From assembly GCA_035693105.1 (NCBI GenBank), contig DASSHC010000110.1:1-26049 (forward strand): 26,049 nucleotides of DNA, written 5' to 3'. Positions 12,784 through 20,468 of the stretch are shown piece after piece. The notes below the pieces were generated by a model that saw only the letters and a program-made list of their open reading frames with translations, had not been told where the DNA came from and did not search any database. The stretch is from DASSHC01 sp035693105. Lineage in GTDB: Bacteria; Chloroflexota; Chloroflexia; Thermomicrobiales; Thermomicrobiaceae. The first letter of the stretch is position 1. Every line of letters begins with the position of its first letter. Made by a program: the position numbers and the translations under genes.

Positions 12784-15606
12784 GTGGCTAATCCACTGCA
12801 AAAGCTGGCGACGGTGGGTCAGAGCTTCTGGCTCGACAACCTCAGCCGCCCACTGATCACTTCCGGCGAGTTGCAGCGGCTCATTCGCGAAGATGGCCTG
12901 CGCGGCATCACCTCGAATCCCACCATCTTCGAGAAGGCGCTCGCCGACACCGACGACTACGACCCCGAGATCCGTCTGCTGGCAAACCAGGGGCTCAACG
13001 CCGAGCAGGTCTTCGAGCGGCTCGCCATCCAGGACATCCGCGAGGCCGCCCAGCTCCTACGCCCGGTCTTCAAGGCGACCGAGGGCGGCGACGGCTTCGT
13101 CTCGCTGGAGCTGCCCCCCTACCTGGCCGGCGACACCGAGACCAGCATTCGCGAGGCCAAGCGCCTCTTCCAGGAGATCGGCCGTCCCAACGTCATGATC
13201 AAGGTGCCGGGTACCCCCCAGGGGATCCCCGCCATCCGGCAACTGATCGCCGCTGGCATCAACATCAACATCACGCTCCTCTTCTCGCTGGCGCGTTACC
13301 AGGAGGTCATCGAGGCCTATCTGGCGGGCCTGGAGGAGCGCCAGGCGCAGGGGCTGCCGATCGACTCCATCGCCTCGGTCGCCAGCTTCTTCGTCAGCCG
13401 CGTCGATACCGAGGTCGACAAGCGTATCGACGCCATGCTGACGCAGACAACCGACGATGAGAAACGCACGAAGCTGGAGTGGCTCAAGGGCCGCGTGGCC
13501 GTCGCCAACGCCAGGCTGGCCTACCAGCTCTTCCGGCAGCGCTTTAGCCAGGAGGACGCGCGCTGGCGACGCCTCAAGGACGCCGGAGCGCGCCTGCAGC
13601 GGCCGCTCTGGGCCAGCACCAGCACCAAAAATCCGGCCTACAGCGACATCAAGTACGTCGAGGCGCTGATTGGGCCGGACACCATCGACACCATGCCGCC
13701 GGCTACCGCCGACGACTTCCGCGACCACGGTGTCGTCGAGGTCAACGTCACCAAGGAGATGGCCGAGCAGAGCCGCGTGCTGGAGACGCTGGCCGAGATG
13801 GGCATCAGCTACGACGACGTGGTCGAGACGCTGCAGGACCAGGGTGTGGCGGCCTTCACGAAGTCGTTCGAGAGCCTGATCGGCGGCATCGAGGAGAAGC
13901 GCAAGCAGTTCGCCTCCCGGCAGACGCGGGGCAGCTTCAGCGACCAGATCCAGGCCACCGCGCGGCAGCTCGAACGCGAGCGCGCCGTCGAGCGACTGTG
14001 GCAGAAGGACGCCAGCCTCTGGAGTAGCGACCCACAGGTGCAGGCCAAGATCAAGGACCGGCTGGGCTGGCTGGAGGTCCCGCACACGATGCTCGGCGAG
14101 GTCGGCCGGCTGAATACGCTGGCCGAGGAGGTGCGCCGGGCCGGCTTCGAGTCGGCCGTGCTGCTCGGCATGGGCGGCAGCAGCCTGGCGCCTGAGGTCT
14201 TCCAGCACACCTTCGGCAATCAGATGGGCGCGCCCGTCCTGACCGTGCTCGACACCACCAACCCCGACGCCATCCAGCACCTGGCGGGGCAGCTCGATCT
14301 GGCGCGCAGCCTCTTCATCGTCAGCTCGAAGTCGGGCACCACGGTCGAGACCTCGACGCTCTACCGCTACTTCCGTCAGCAGGTGGAGCAGCAGGCGGGC
14401 GATGATGCCGGCCAGCACTTCATCGCCGTGACCGACCCCGGCACGCCGCTGGAGAAGCTGGGCAAGGACGAGGGCTTCCGCGACGTCTTCGTCAACCCGC
14501 CCGACATCGGTGGACGCTACTCAGCTCTCTCCTTCTTCGGGCTGGTGCCGGCCGCGGTCATCGGCCTCGACATCCAGCGCCTGCTCGACCGCGCCTGCCA
14601 GATGGCCGAGAATACCAAGACCTCCTCACCGCAGAACCCCGGCCTGCAGCTGGGCGCGGCGCTCGGCGGGCTGGCGCAGATCGGGCGCGACAAGCTGACC
14701 TTCCTCAGCGACCCGGCGCTGGCTTCCTTGCAAGACTGGCTGGAGCAACTGATCGCCGAGAGCACCGGCAAGGACGGCACCGGCATCGTGCCGGTGGCGC
14801 ACGAGCCACACGGCGCCCCCGACGACTACGGCTCCGACCGCCACTTCGTCGGCATCGACCTGGCGCCCCAGCCGCACGTCGACACCGACGCCATGCTGGC
14901 CGGGCTCGAGACGGCCCAGCAGCCGGTGACGCGTCTCTGGCTGCGCGACGAGTGGGATGTCGGCGCCGAGTTCTTCCGCTGGGAGGTCGCCACCGCGCTG
15001 GCCGGCGCGGTGCTCGGCATCAACCCCTTCGACGAGCCCAACGTGCAGGAGAGCAAGGACAACACCAACCGCCTGCTCCAGACCTACCAGCAGGAGCACG
15101 CGCTCCCCGAGCCGCCGCCCGGCGGGCCGGACGCGACCGTCGCGGTCGTCGGCGGCGAGCCGAACAGTGTCGGCGATCTCGTCTCGCGCTTCCTGGGCCA
15201 GGTGCGCTCGGGCGACTATCTGGCGATCATGGCCTTCTGCGAGCGCACGCCGGAGGTGGCGGCGCGCCTGCAGGAGATGCGCCGGCTGCTGCGCACCCAA
15301 CTCGGGGTAGCCACCACGCTCGGCTACGGCCCACGCTTCCTGCACTCCACCGGCCAGCTCTACAAGGGCGGCCCGCCGGAGGGCGACTTCCTGCAGATCG
15401 TGGTCGAGCCGGCCGAGGATCTGGCCATCCCCGGCGAAGCATTCAGCTTCGGCACGCTCTTCCGCGCCCAGTCGCTCGGCGACTACCAGGCGCTTCAGCA
15501 GCGCGGGCGCCCGCTGTTGCGCCTGCGCATCGACGCGCGGCAGGGCGCGGTCACGGGGTTGGACGTGATTCTCCAGTCGCTGGTGTCGGCCGCCCTTCGG
15601 GCATGA
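12784..15606 (+). CDS. tal-pgi: Bifunctional transaldolase / glucose-6-phosphate isomerase
   Basis: A 940-residue fusion. Residues 1 to about 370 are transaldolase: SRPLITSGELQRL, GITSNPTIFEKAL, the Schiff-base Lys140 in MIKVPGTPQGIPAI, and the late ASTSTKNPAYSD block. Residues of about 400-940 are a phosphoglucose isomerase: VLLGMGGSSLAPEVF near residue 461, the sugar-phosphate loop SSKSGTTVET near 514, GGRYSALSFFGLVPA, and a C-terminal YGPRFLHSTGQLYKGG. Transaldolase moves a three-carbon unit between sedoheptulose-7-phosphate and glyceraldehyde-3-phosphate; the isomerase links fructose-6-phosphate to glucose-6-phosphate. The fusion channels the non-oxidative branch back to the oxidative one. 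The GTG at 12784 follows GGAGGGAG; longer upstream frames lie in the dehydrogenase remnant and lack family sequence. It is the first gene of the operon. Fusions of this kind are known in Chloroflexota, Actinobacteria and others. Confidence 0.95.
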   Translation: MANPLQKLATVGQSFWLDNLSRPLITSGELQRLIREDGLRGITSNPTIFEKALADTDDYDPEIRLLANQGLNAEQVFERLAIQDIREAAQLLRPVFKATEGGDGFVSLELPPYLAGDTETSIREAKRLFQEIGRPNVMIKVPGTPQGIPAIRQLIAAGININITLLFSLARYQEVIEAYLAGLEERQAQGLPIDSIASVASFFVSRVDTEVDKRIDAMLTQTTDDEKRTKLEWLKGRVAVANARLAYQLFRQRFSQEDARWRRLKDAGARLQRPLWASTSTKNPAYSDIKYVEALIGPDTIDTMPPATADDFRDHGVVEVNVTKEMAEQSRVLETLAEMGISYDDVVETLQDQGVAAFTKSFESLIGGIEEKRKQFASRQTRGSFSDQIQATARQLERERAVERLWQKDASLWSSDPQVQAKIKDRLGWLEVPHTMLGEVGRLNTLAEEVRRAGFESAVLLGMGGSSLAPEVFQHTFGNQMGAPVLTVLDTTNPDAIQHLAGQLDLARSLFIVSSKSGTTVETSTLYRYFRQQVEQQAGDDAGQHFIAVTDPGTPLEKLGKDEGFRDVFVNPPDIGGRYSALSFFGLVPAAVIGLDIQRLLDRACQMAENTKTSSPQNPGLQLGAALGGLAQIGRDKLTFLSDPALASLQDWLEQLIAESTGKDGTGIVPVAHEPHGAPDDYGSDRHFVGIDLAPQPHVDTDAMLAGLETAQQPVTRLWLRDEWDVGAEFFRWEVATALAGAVLGINPFDEPNVQESKDNTNRLLQTYQQEHALPEPPPGGPDATVAVVGGEPNSVGDLVSRFLGQVRSGDYLAIMAFCERTPEVAARLQEMRRLLRTQLGVATTLGYGPRFLHSTGQLYKGGPPEGDFLQIVVEPAEDLAIPGEAFSFGTLFRAQSLGDYQALQQRGRPLLRLRIDARQGAVTGLDVILQSLVSAALRA

Positions 15607-15614
15607 GGTTCGGG

Positions 15615-15705
15615 CCGGTAGGGGCAGGCCCCCGTGCCTGCCCTCGTTCTCTCAGGCAGTGGCCTCAGGGTACGAGTGCGGCCACGGGGGGCCGCACCTA
15701 CGGGT
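15615..15705. repeat. Inverted pair of REP-like palindromes, copy 2
   Basis: The gap between tal-pgi and gnd carries two hairpins in opposite orientation: 15615-15647 (GGGCAGG/CCTGCCC stem, ending CCCTCGT) and 15672-15705 (TGCGGCC/GGCCGCA stem, beginning ACGAG and ending CCTACGGGT). Read inward, both arms follow the same CCGTAGG(G/T)GC(A/G)GGCCCCCGTG pattern, which is also that of the pair at 4802-4942. Lying inside an operon, it may tune expression of gnd and later genes by partial termination or mRNA stabilisation. Confidence 0.7.
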
Positions 15706-15737
15706 GAAACCGACGAGGGTTCGGTAAGGAGTAGATG

Positions 15738-16652
15738 ATGGAGCTGGCAATCCTCGGCCTGGGCCGCATGGGCGGCAACATGGTGCGCCGCCTGTTGCAG
15801 GGCGGGCATCAGGTGGTGGCCTACAACCGCAGCCGCGAGCCCATCGACGAGCTGGCCCAGGAGGGGGCGATCCCGGCCTACACGCTGGAGGAGGTCATCC
15901 AGAAGCTGAAGCCGCCGCGCGTCGCCTGGATGATGATCCCGGCCGGCGAGCCGACCACTCACATGATCGAGGCGCTGGCGCCGCTCCTCTCCCCCGGCGA
16001 CATCCTGATCGACGGCGGAAACGCTTTCTGGAAAGACTCGGTGACGCGCGCCAATCTGGTCAAGCAGCGCGGGGTCAACTACCTGGACATCGGCGTCAGC
16101 GGCGGCATCTGGGGGCTGGAGGTCGGCTACTGCATGATGGCCGGCGGCGACGAGGAGCCTTTCCGCACGGTCGAGCCGGCGCTGAAGACACTGGCGCCGC
16201 CCGACGGCTACGCCCTGGTCGGCCCCAACGGCGCCGGGCACTTCGCCAAGATGATCCACAACGGCATCGAATACGGCATGATGGAGGCCTACGCCGAGGG
16301 CTTCGAGATCCTGCACGACGCGCCCTTCGAGTACGACCTGGCCGGGCTGGCCGGTCTCTGGGACCACGGCAGCGTGATCCGCTCCTGGCTTTTGGAGCTG
16401 GCCGAGCGCGCCTTCCGCGCCGACCCCGGCCTGGAGCGCCTGCGCGGCTACGTCGAGGACTCGGGCGAGGGGCGCTGGACGGTGGCGCAGGCGATCGAGG
16501 AGAACGTGCCGGCGCCGGTCATCACGCTCTCGCTGCTGGTGCGGCTGCGCTCGCGCCAGGAGGAGTCGTTCGGCAATAAGGTACTGGCCGCGCTGCGCCA
16601 CGAGTTCGGCGGGCACGCGGTGCAGGAGGAGCTGGGCCAGGTCCACGGCTAG
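15738..16652 (+). CDS. gnd: 6-phosphogluconate dehydrogenase, decarboxylating, short type
   Basis: A 304-residue enzyme. The Rossmann fingerprint GLGRMGGNM is at residues 7-15, followed by YNRSREPIDEL. Conserved blocks include MMIPAGEPT, LIDGGNAFWKDS, YLDIGVSGGIWGLEVGY (substrate-binding SGG) and the catalytic Lys171 in GHFAKMIHNGIEYGMM. It converts 6-phosphogluconate to ribulose-5-phosphate and CO2. The length of about 300 residues places it in the short GndA/YqeC-type group, in contrast to the 470-residue NADP enzymes; short forms are often NAD-preferring. The residues after the second strand (NRSREP) leave room for NADP as well, so the cofactor is open. Two ATG codons are in tandem at 15735 and 15738; the second is six bases from AAGGAG and gives the normal N-terminus. 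It is the second gene of the operon, separated from tal-pgi by the palindrome pair. Confidence 0.93.
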   Translation: MELAILGLGRMGGNMVRRLLQGGHQVVAYNRSREPIDELAQEGAIPAYTLEEVIQKLKPPRVAWMMIPAGEPTTHMIEALAPLLSPGDILIDGGNAFWKDSVTRANLVKQRGVNYLDIGVSGGIWGLEVGYCMMAGGDEEPFRTVEPALKTLAPPDGYALVGPNGAGHFAKMIHNGIEYGMMEAYAEGFEILHDAPFEYDLAGLAGLWDHGSVIRSWLLELAERAFRADPGLERLRGYVEDSGEGRWTVAQAIEENVPAPVITLSLLVRLRSRQEESFGNKVLAALRHEFGGHAVQEELGQVHG

Positions 16653-16673
16653 CGCCGCCACGGAGAGGAATAC

Positions 16674-18215
16674 ATGCAGGTCGCTACGCTGCAAAACCCG
16701 CTGCGGGAGGGGCTCGATGTCGAGCGCGTCCCGCCCCCCTCGGCCATGGTCATCTTCGGCGCCTCGGGCGACCTGACCATGCGCAAGCTGATGCCGGCGC
16801 TCTACAACCTGGCGGTCGAGGGGCTGCTGCCGCCCGGCTTCGGCATGGTTGGCTACGCGCGCCGGCCCTACACCACCGAGGAGTTCCGCCAGCACATGCG
16901 CGAGGCGGTCGATGAGTTCTCGCGCCGCCGGCCGGTCGATCGCGAAGTCTGGCAGAGCTTCGAGCAGGGTCTCTACTACGTCTCCGGCACCTTCGAGAAC
17001 CCCGACGGTTACCACCGGCTCGAAGCCCAACTGGAGCAACTCGACAAGGAGCGGGGCACCGCGGGCAACCGCGTCTACTACCTGGCCACCCCGCCCGACG
17101 CCTATGAGACGATCGTCGACAACCTGGGGCACGGGGGGCTGGTCAATACCCACCCGGAGAGCTTCTATCGCCTGATCGTGGAGAAGCCCTTCGGCTTCGA
17201 TCTCAAGAGCGCCATCGCGCTGAACGATCACCTGCAGACGGTCTTCCGCGAGGATCAGATCTTCCGCATCGACCACTACCTCGGCAAAGAGACCGTGCAG
17301 AATATCATGGCCTTCCGCTTCGCCAACGGCATCTTCGAGCCGATTTGGAACCGCAACTACATCGACAACGTGCAGATCACCGTGGCCGAGAGCATCGGCA
17401 TCGAGGGGCGCGGCGGCTACTATGACGAGACCGGCGCGCTGCGCGACATGGCGCAGAACCACCTGCTCCAGCTCCTCAGCGTGATCGCCATGGAGCCGCC
17501 GATCGCCTTCGAGGCCAACGAGGTGCGCGACGAGAAGGTCAAGGCGCTCAAGGCGATCCGCCCGATCGACCCGGCCGAAGTCGACCAGTACACCGTGCGC
17601 GGCCAGTACGGACCCGGCTGGGTATCCGGCCACCCCGTGCCCGGCTACCGCGAGGAGCCGAAGGTTAGCCCCGAGTCGATGACCGAGACCTACGTCGCGC
17701 TCAAATTGATCATCGACAACTGGCGCTGGGCCGGGGTACCCTTCTACCTGCGCACCGGTAAGCGCCTGCCGCGGCGGGTGAGCGAGATCGCCATCGAGTT
17801 CAAGCAGGTGCCGCACCCGCTCTTTCCGCCGTCGGTCATCGAGCAGATGGAACCCAACGTGCTGGCGATCCGGATTCAGCCGGACGAGGGCGTCTCGCTG
17901 AAGATCGCCGCCAAGGTGCCGGGGCCGCGGCTACGGCTGCGCTCGGTCAACATGGGTTTCCTCTACGGCACCGCCTTCTTCGTCGAGTCGCCCGACGCCT
18001 ACGAGCGCCTGTTGCTGGATGCGATGAAGGGGGACTCGACCCTCTTCATCCGGCGCGACGAGACCGAGGCGGCCTGGCGCCCGATCACACGCATTCTGGA
18101 GGGCTGGAGCGAGGCGCCGCCGCCCAGCTTCCCGAACTACGAGGCCGGTACCTGGGGCCCAACCGCGGCGGACACCTTCATCGAGCGCGACGGCCGGCGC
18201 TGGCGCCGGCCGTAG
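16674..18215 (+). CDS. zwf: Glucose-6-phosphate dehydrogenase
   Basis: A 513-residue enzyme of normal family length. The coenzyme fingerprint is GASGDLTMRKL from residue 29. The catalytic signature RIDHYLGKE spans residues 198-206, with His201 and Lys205 in the active site. EKPFGFDLKSA and the C-terminal RTGKRLPRRVSEI block are also present. It oxidises glucose-6-phosphate to 6-phosphoglucono-1,5-lactone with NADP or NAD. The ATG at 16674 lies behind a GGAGAGGAA site, 21 bases after the stop of gnd. The next gene encodes its assembly factor OpcA, which suggests regulation of the tetramer as in Actinobacteria and cyanobacteria. Confidence 0.97.
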   Translation: MQVATLQNPLREGLDVERVPPPSAMVIFGASGDLTMRKLMPALYNLAVEGLLPPGFGMVGYARRPYTTEEFRQHMREAVDEFSRRRPVDREVWQSFEQGLYYVSGTFENPDGYHRLEAQLEQLDKERGTAGNRVYYLATPPDAYETIVDNLGHGGLVNTHPESFYRLIVEKPFGFDLKSAIALNDHLQTVFREDQIFRIDHYLGKETVQNIMAFRFANGIFEPIWNRNYIDNVQITVAESIGIEGRGGYYDETGALRDMAQNHLLQLLSVIAMEPPIAFEANEVRDEKVKALKAIRPIDPAEVDQYTVRGQYGPGWVSGHPVPGYREEPKVSPESMTETYVALKLIIDNWRWAGVPFYLRTGKRLPRRVSEIAIEFKQVPHPLFPPSVIEQMEPNVLAIRIQPDEGVSLKIAAKVPGPRLRLRSVNMGFLYGTAFFVESPDAYERLLLDAMKGDSTLFIRRDETEAAWRPITRILEGWSEAPPPSFPNYEAGTWGPTAADTFIERDGRRWRRP

Positions 18216-18244
18216 CGGGCGCCAACCACAAAGGAGTGGTGGAG

Positions 18245-19438
18245 ATGCCGGAGATCGATCTGAGCGCGCGGGTACGCGGTTTCAGCGGGCCTGCCATCGA
18301 CCTGGCGGCCATCGAGCGCGACCTGACCGCGCTCTGGCGCATGCCGACCCTGACCGGACTGCGCCAGTCGGATGTCGTACCGACCCGCACCAGCGTCCTC
18401 AACCTGGTGGTGATCGCCGGCAGCAAGGAGTTAGCCCGGCGCGGCACGCGCGTCATCGGCCAGCTCGCCACCCATCACCCCTCGCGCGCCATCGTCTTCG
18501 CCACCAGCAACGACCCCGCCGACTTCGCCAGCGACATCGACGCCCGCGTCAGCACGCACTGCTACGCCGGCTCCGGCCAGCATTTCGCCGCCTGCTTCGA
18601 GCAGATCGAGATCACCGTACCGCGCGACGCGCTCGACTACCTCCCCAGCCTGATCATCCCGCTGACGCTCCCCGACCTGCCCACCTATCTCTGGTATCCC
18701 GGCCAGCCGCCGCTGGCCGATCGCCGCTTCGCGCGTCTCACCAGGGTGGCGGACCGGCTGATCCTCGACTCGCTGGAGTTCCCGCGCGGCGGCCGCTTAC
18801 TGGAGCGCGCCGCCGAGTTGTCGCGCCAGGTCGACGGCTGTCCGGCGCTGGCCGACCTCAACTGGGGCCGGCTGATCCCCTGGCGGCGCGCGTTAGCCCA
18901 CTTCTTCGACCTGCCGGAGTGCCGCTGGGCGCTCGATCACCTGGTCTCCGTGCGCGTCGAGCTGGGCGAGAGCAACACACGGCGTACGGAGCCCAACGAG
19001 GCGCAGGGCCTCCTCTACCTCGGCTGGCTGATGGCCCAGCTCGGCTGGCAGCCGCTCGGCGCCGAGGCGCCCGAGGGCGGCTGGCGCTTCCTGGCGCGCG
19101 ACGGGCGCGACCAGCGCATCACCCTGGAGTTGGGCGCCCGCCCGGCGCCGCGCGCCCTCAACGGCGCGCTGGTCGGCGTGCGGCTGGAAGCCTGGGATGG
19201 CTCGCGCCAGGCGCGCTTCGAGCTGACCCGGGTGGGCGACGAGCTCAGCACCATCCGCACGGTCGTCAGCAACGGTGGCGAGCAGAGCTTCGAGCACGCG
19301 ATGCAGGCGCCCTGCCTCGACACCGGCAAGCTCCTCGGCCGCGAGCTGGAGGAGCCGCGCCGCGACGAGCTCTTCGTCGAGTCGCTGGTGGAGGCCAGTC
19401 GCCTGCTGGCCCTGCGTCAGAAGCGGAGCAAGGCATGA
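18245..19438 (+). CDS. opcA: Glucose-6-phosphate dehydrogenase assembly protein OpcA
   Basis: A 397-residue OpcA-family protein (PF10128). Conserved stretches are AAIERDLTALWRMP near the N-terminus, RTSVLNLVVIA, the central HPSRAIVFATSN, the block SLIIPLTLPDLPTYLWYPGQPP, and DSLEFPRG. In organisms where it was studied it allosterically activates and assembles glucose-6-phosphate dehydrogenase, which is encoded directly upstream. The ATG at 18245 is eight bases after AAGGAG; a GTG at 18236 overlaps that site. The last four bases overlap pgl (ATGA), giving translational coupling. No signal or membrane segment. Confidence 0.93.
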   Translation: MPEIDLSARVRGFSGPAIDLAAIERDLTALWRMPTLTGLRQSDVVPTRTSVLNLVVIAGSKELARRGTRVIGQLATHHPSRAIVFATSNDPADFASDIDARVSTHCYAGSGQHFAACFEQIEITVPRDALDYLPSLIIPLTLPDLPTYLWYPGQPPLADRRFARLTRVADRLILDSLEFPRGGRLLERAAELSRQVDGCPALADLNWGRLIPWRRALAHFFDLPECRWALDHLVSVRVELGESNTRRTEPNEAQGLLYLGWLMAQLGWQPLGAEAPEGGWRFLARDGRDQRITLELGARPAPRALNGALVGVRLEAWDGSRQARFELTRVGDELSTIRTVVSNGGEQSFEHAMQAPCLDTGKLLGRELEEPRRDELFVESLVEASRLLALRQKRSKA

Positions 19439-20181
19439 CCGACCCCGAGATTCGCATCGTGCCGGAGAGCGCCGCGCTGGCCGAGCAGGCAGCCCAACTC
19501 TTCGTCGAAACCGCCGCGGCCAGCATCGCGACGCGCGGCGCCTTCGCCGTGGCGCTCTCCGGCGGCTCGACCCCGCGCGCCATGTTTCAGCGGCTGGCCC
19601 AGCTCCCGCTGCGCCAGCAGGTGGAGTGGTCGAAGCTCCAGATCTTCTGGGGCGACGAGCGCACCGTGCCGCCCGATAGCCCCGAGAGCAACTACCACAT
19701 GGCCCGGCAGGCGCTCCTCAACCACGTCGCGGTGCCGGCGGCGCAGATTCATCGCATGCAGGGCGAGCTGGACCCGTATGAGGCCGCGGCGGAGTACGAG
19801 ACCGTGCTGCGCCAGGTCTTCCAGCTCGGCCAGCAGCCGCGCCTGCCGGTCTTCGACCTGCAACTGCTCGGCATCGGGCCGGACGGCCACACCGCCTCGC
19901 TCTTCCCCGGCACGCCGGCGCTGCACGAGCGCGGCCGGCTCTGCGTCGCCAACCCGGTGCCGCAGCTGCAGACCACCCGCCTGACGCTGACACCGCCGGT
20001 CATCACCGCCTCCGCGCTGATCGTGGTGCTGGCGGCCGGCCGCGAGAAGGCAGAGGCGGTGGCGCGGGCCATCCAGGGCGAGTGGGACTTCGAGACCACC
20101 CCATCCCAGCTGCTGCGCCACGCCGAGGGCCGCGTCGTCTGGCTCCTCGACCCGGCCGCTGCATCGCGGTTGAAGCAGTAG
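19435..20181 (+). CDS. pgl: 6-phosphogluconolactonase
   Basis: A 248-residue member of the glucosamine-6-phosphate isomerase/6-phosphogluconolactonase family, DevB/Pgl type. SGGSTPR at residues 42-48 binds the sugar phosphate. Other marks are IFWGDERTVPPDSPESNY, LLGIGPDGHTASLFPG with the catalytic His, and LIVVLAAGREKAEAV. It hydrolyses 6-phosphogluconolactone to 6-phosphogluconate, the step between Zwf and Gnd. Its ATG overlaps the opcA stop as ATGA. It is the last gene of the operon; the repeat region after it probably marks the end of the transcript, though no T-tract terminator was found. Confidence 0.95.
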   Translation: MTDPEIRIVPESAALAEQAAQLFVETAAASIATRGAFAVALSGGSTPRAMFQRLAQLPLRQQVEWSKLQIFWGDERTVPPDSPESNYHMARQALLNHVAVPAAQIHRMQGELDPYEAAAEYETVLRQVFQLGQQPRLPVFDLQLLGIGPDGHTASLFPGTPALHERGRLCVANPVPQLQTTRLTLTPPVITASALIVVLAAGREKAEAVARAIQGEWDFETTPSQLLRHAEGRVVWLLDPAAASRLKQ

Positions 20182-20220
20182 CGGCCGCGATGGCCTGGCG
20201 GCAGGCAACGGCCTCATCTC

Positions 20221-20397
20221 CCTGTCAGTCTGAGCTGCCCACTCCCTGTCATCCTGAGCCCTCCCCCTGTCATCCTGAGCCAGAGCGAAGGATCTCTCCT
20301 AAAGATGGAGCGGCACCAACTCTGGAAAGCAGAAGAGATCCCTTCGACAAGCTCAGGGCAGGCTCTTCGGCTGCGGCCTCAGGATGACACAGGGGGA
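20221..20397. repeat. Tandem and inverted TGTCATCCTGAG repeat element
   Basis: CCTGTCAGTCTGAGC (20221-20235), CCCTGTCATCCTGAGCC (20244-20260) and the same again (20265-20281) are three tandem copies. An inverted copy GGCCTCAGGATGACACAGG closes the element at 20376-20394. Inside, GAGCGAAGGATCTCT (20283-20297) faces its inverse AGAGATCCCTTCGAC (20334-20348). The element fills most of the gap between pgl and the hydantoinase-like gene. The same motif type is found at 11620-11743. Such TGTCATCCTGAGC...GAAGGATCT elements occur between genes in many bacterial phyla. Confidence 0.75.
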
Positions 20398-20468
20398 GCC
20401 GCTACGCCCGGCGCAGCAACCCGGTGCAGGCTCTCGGCAATCCCTTGGCCCGCGAGAGGAGCATGAAC

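Noticed and set aside
13057..14418. Long minus-strand frame opposite tal-pgi
   Set aside because: It is the antisense shadow of the transaldolase/isomerase coding sequence, low in aromatic residues and without motifs.
15495..17816. Long minus-strand frame opposite gnd and zwf
   Set aside because: Both plus-strand genes carry complete catalytic signatures; the minus frame is a compositional shadow.
20221..20281. CRISPR array
   Set aside because: Only three copies of a roughly 15-base motif with unequal short spacing and an inverted fourth copy; no cas genes in the window.
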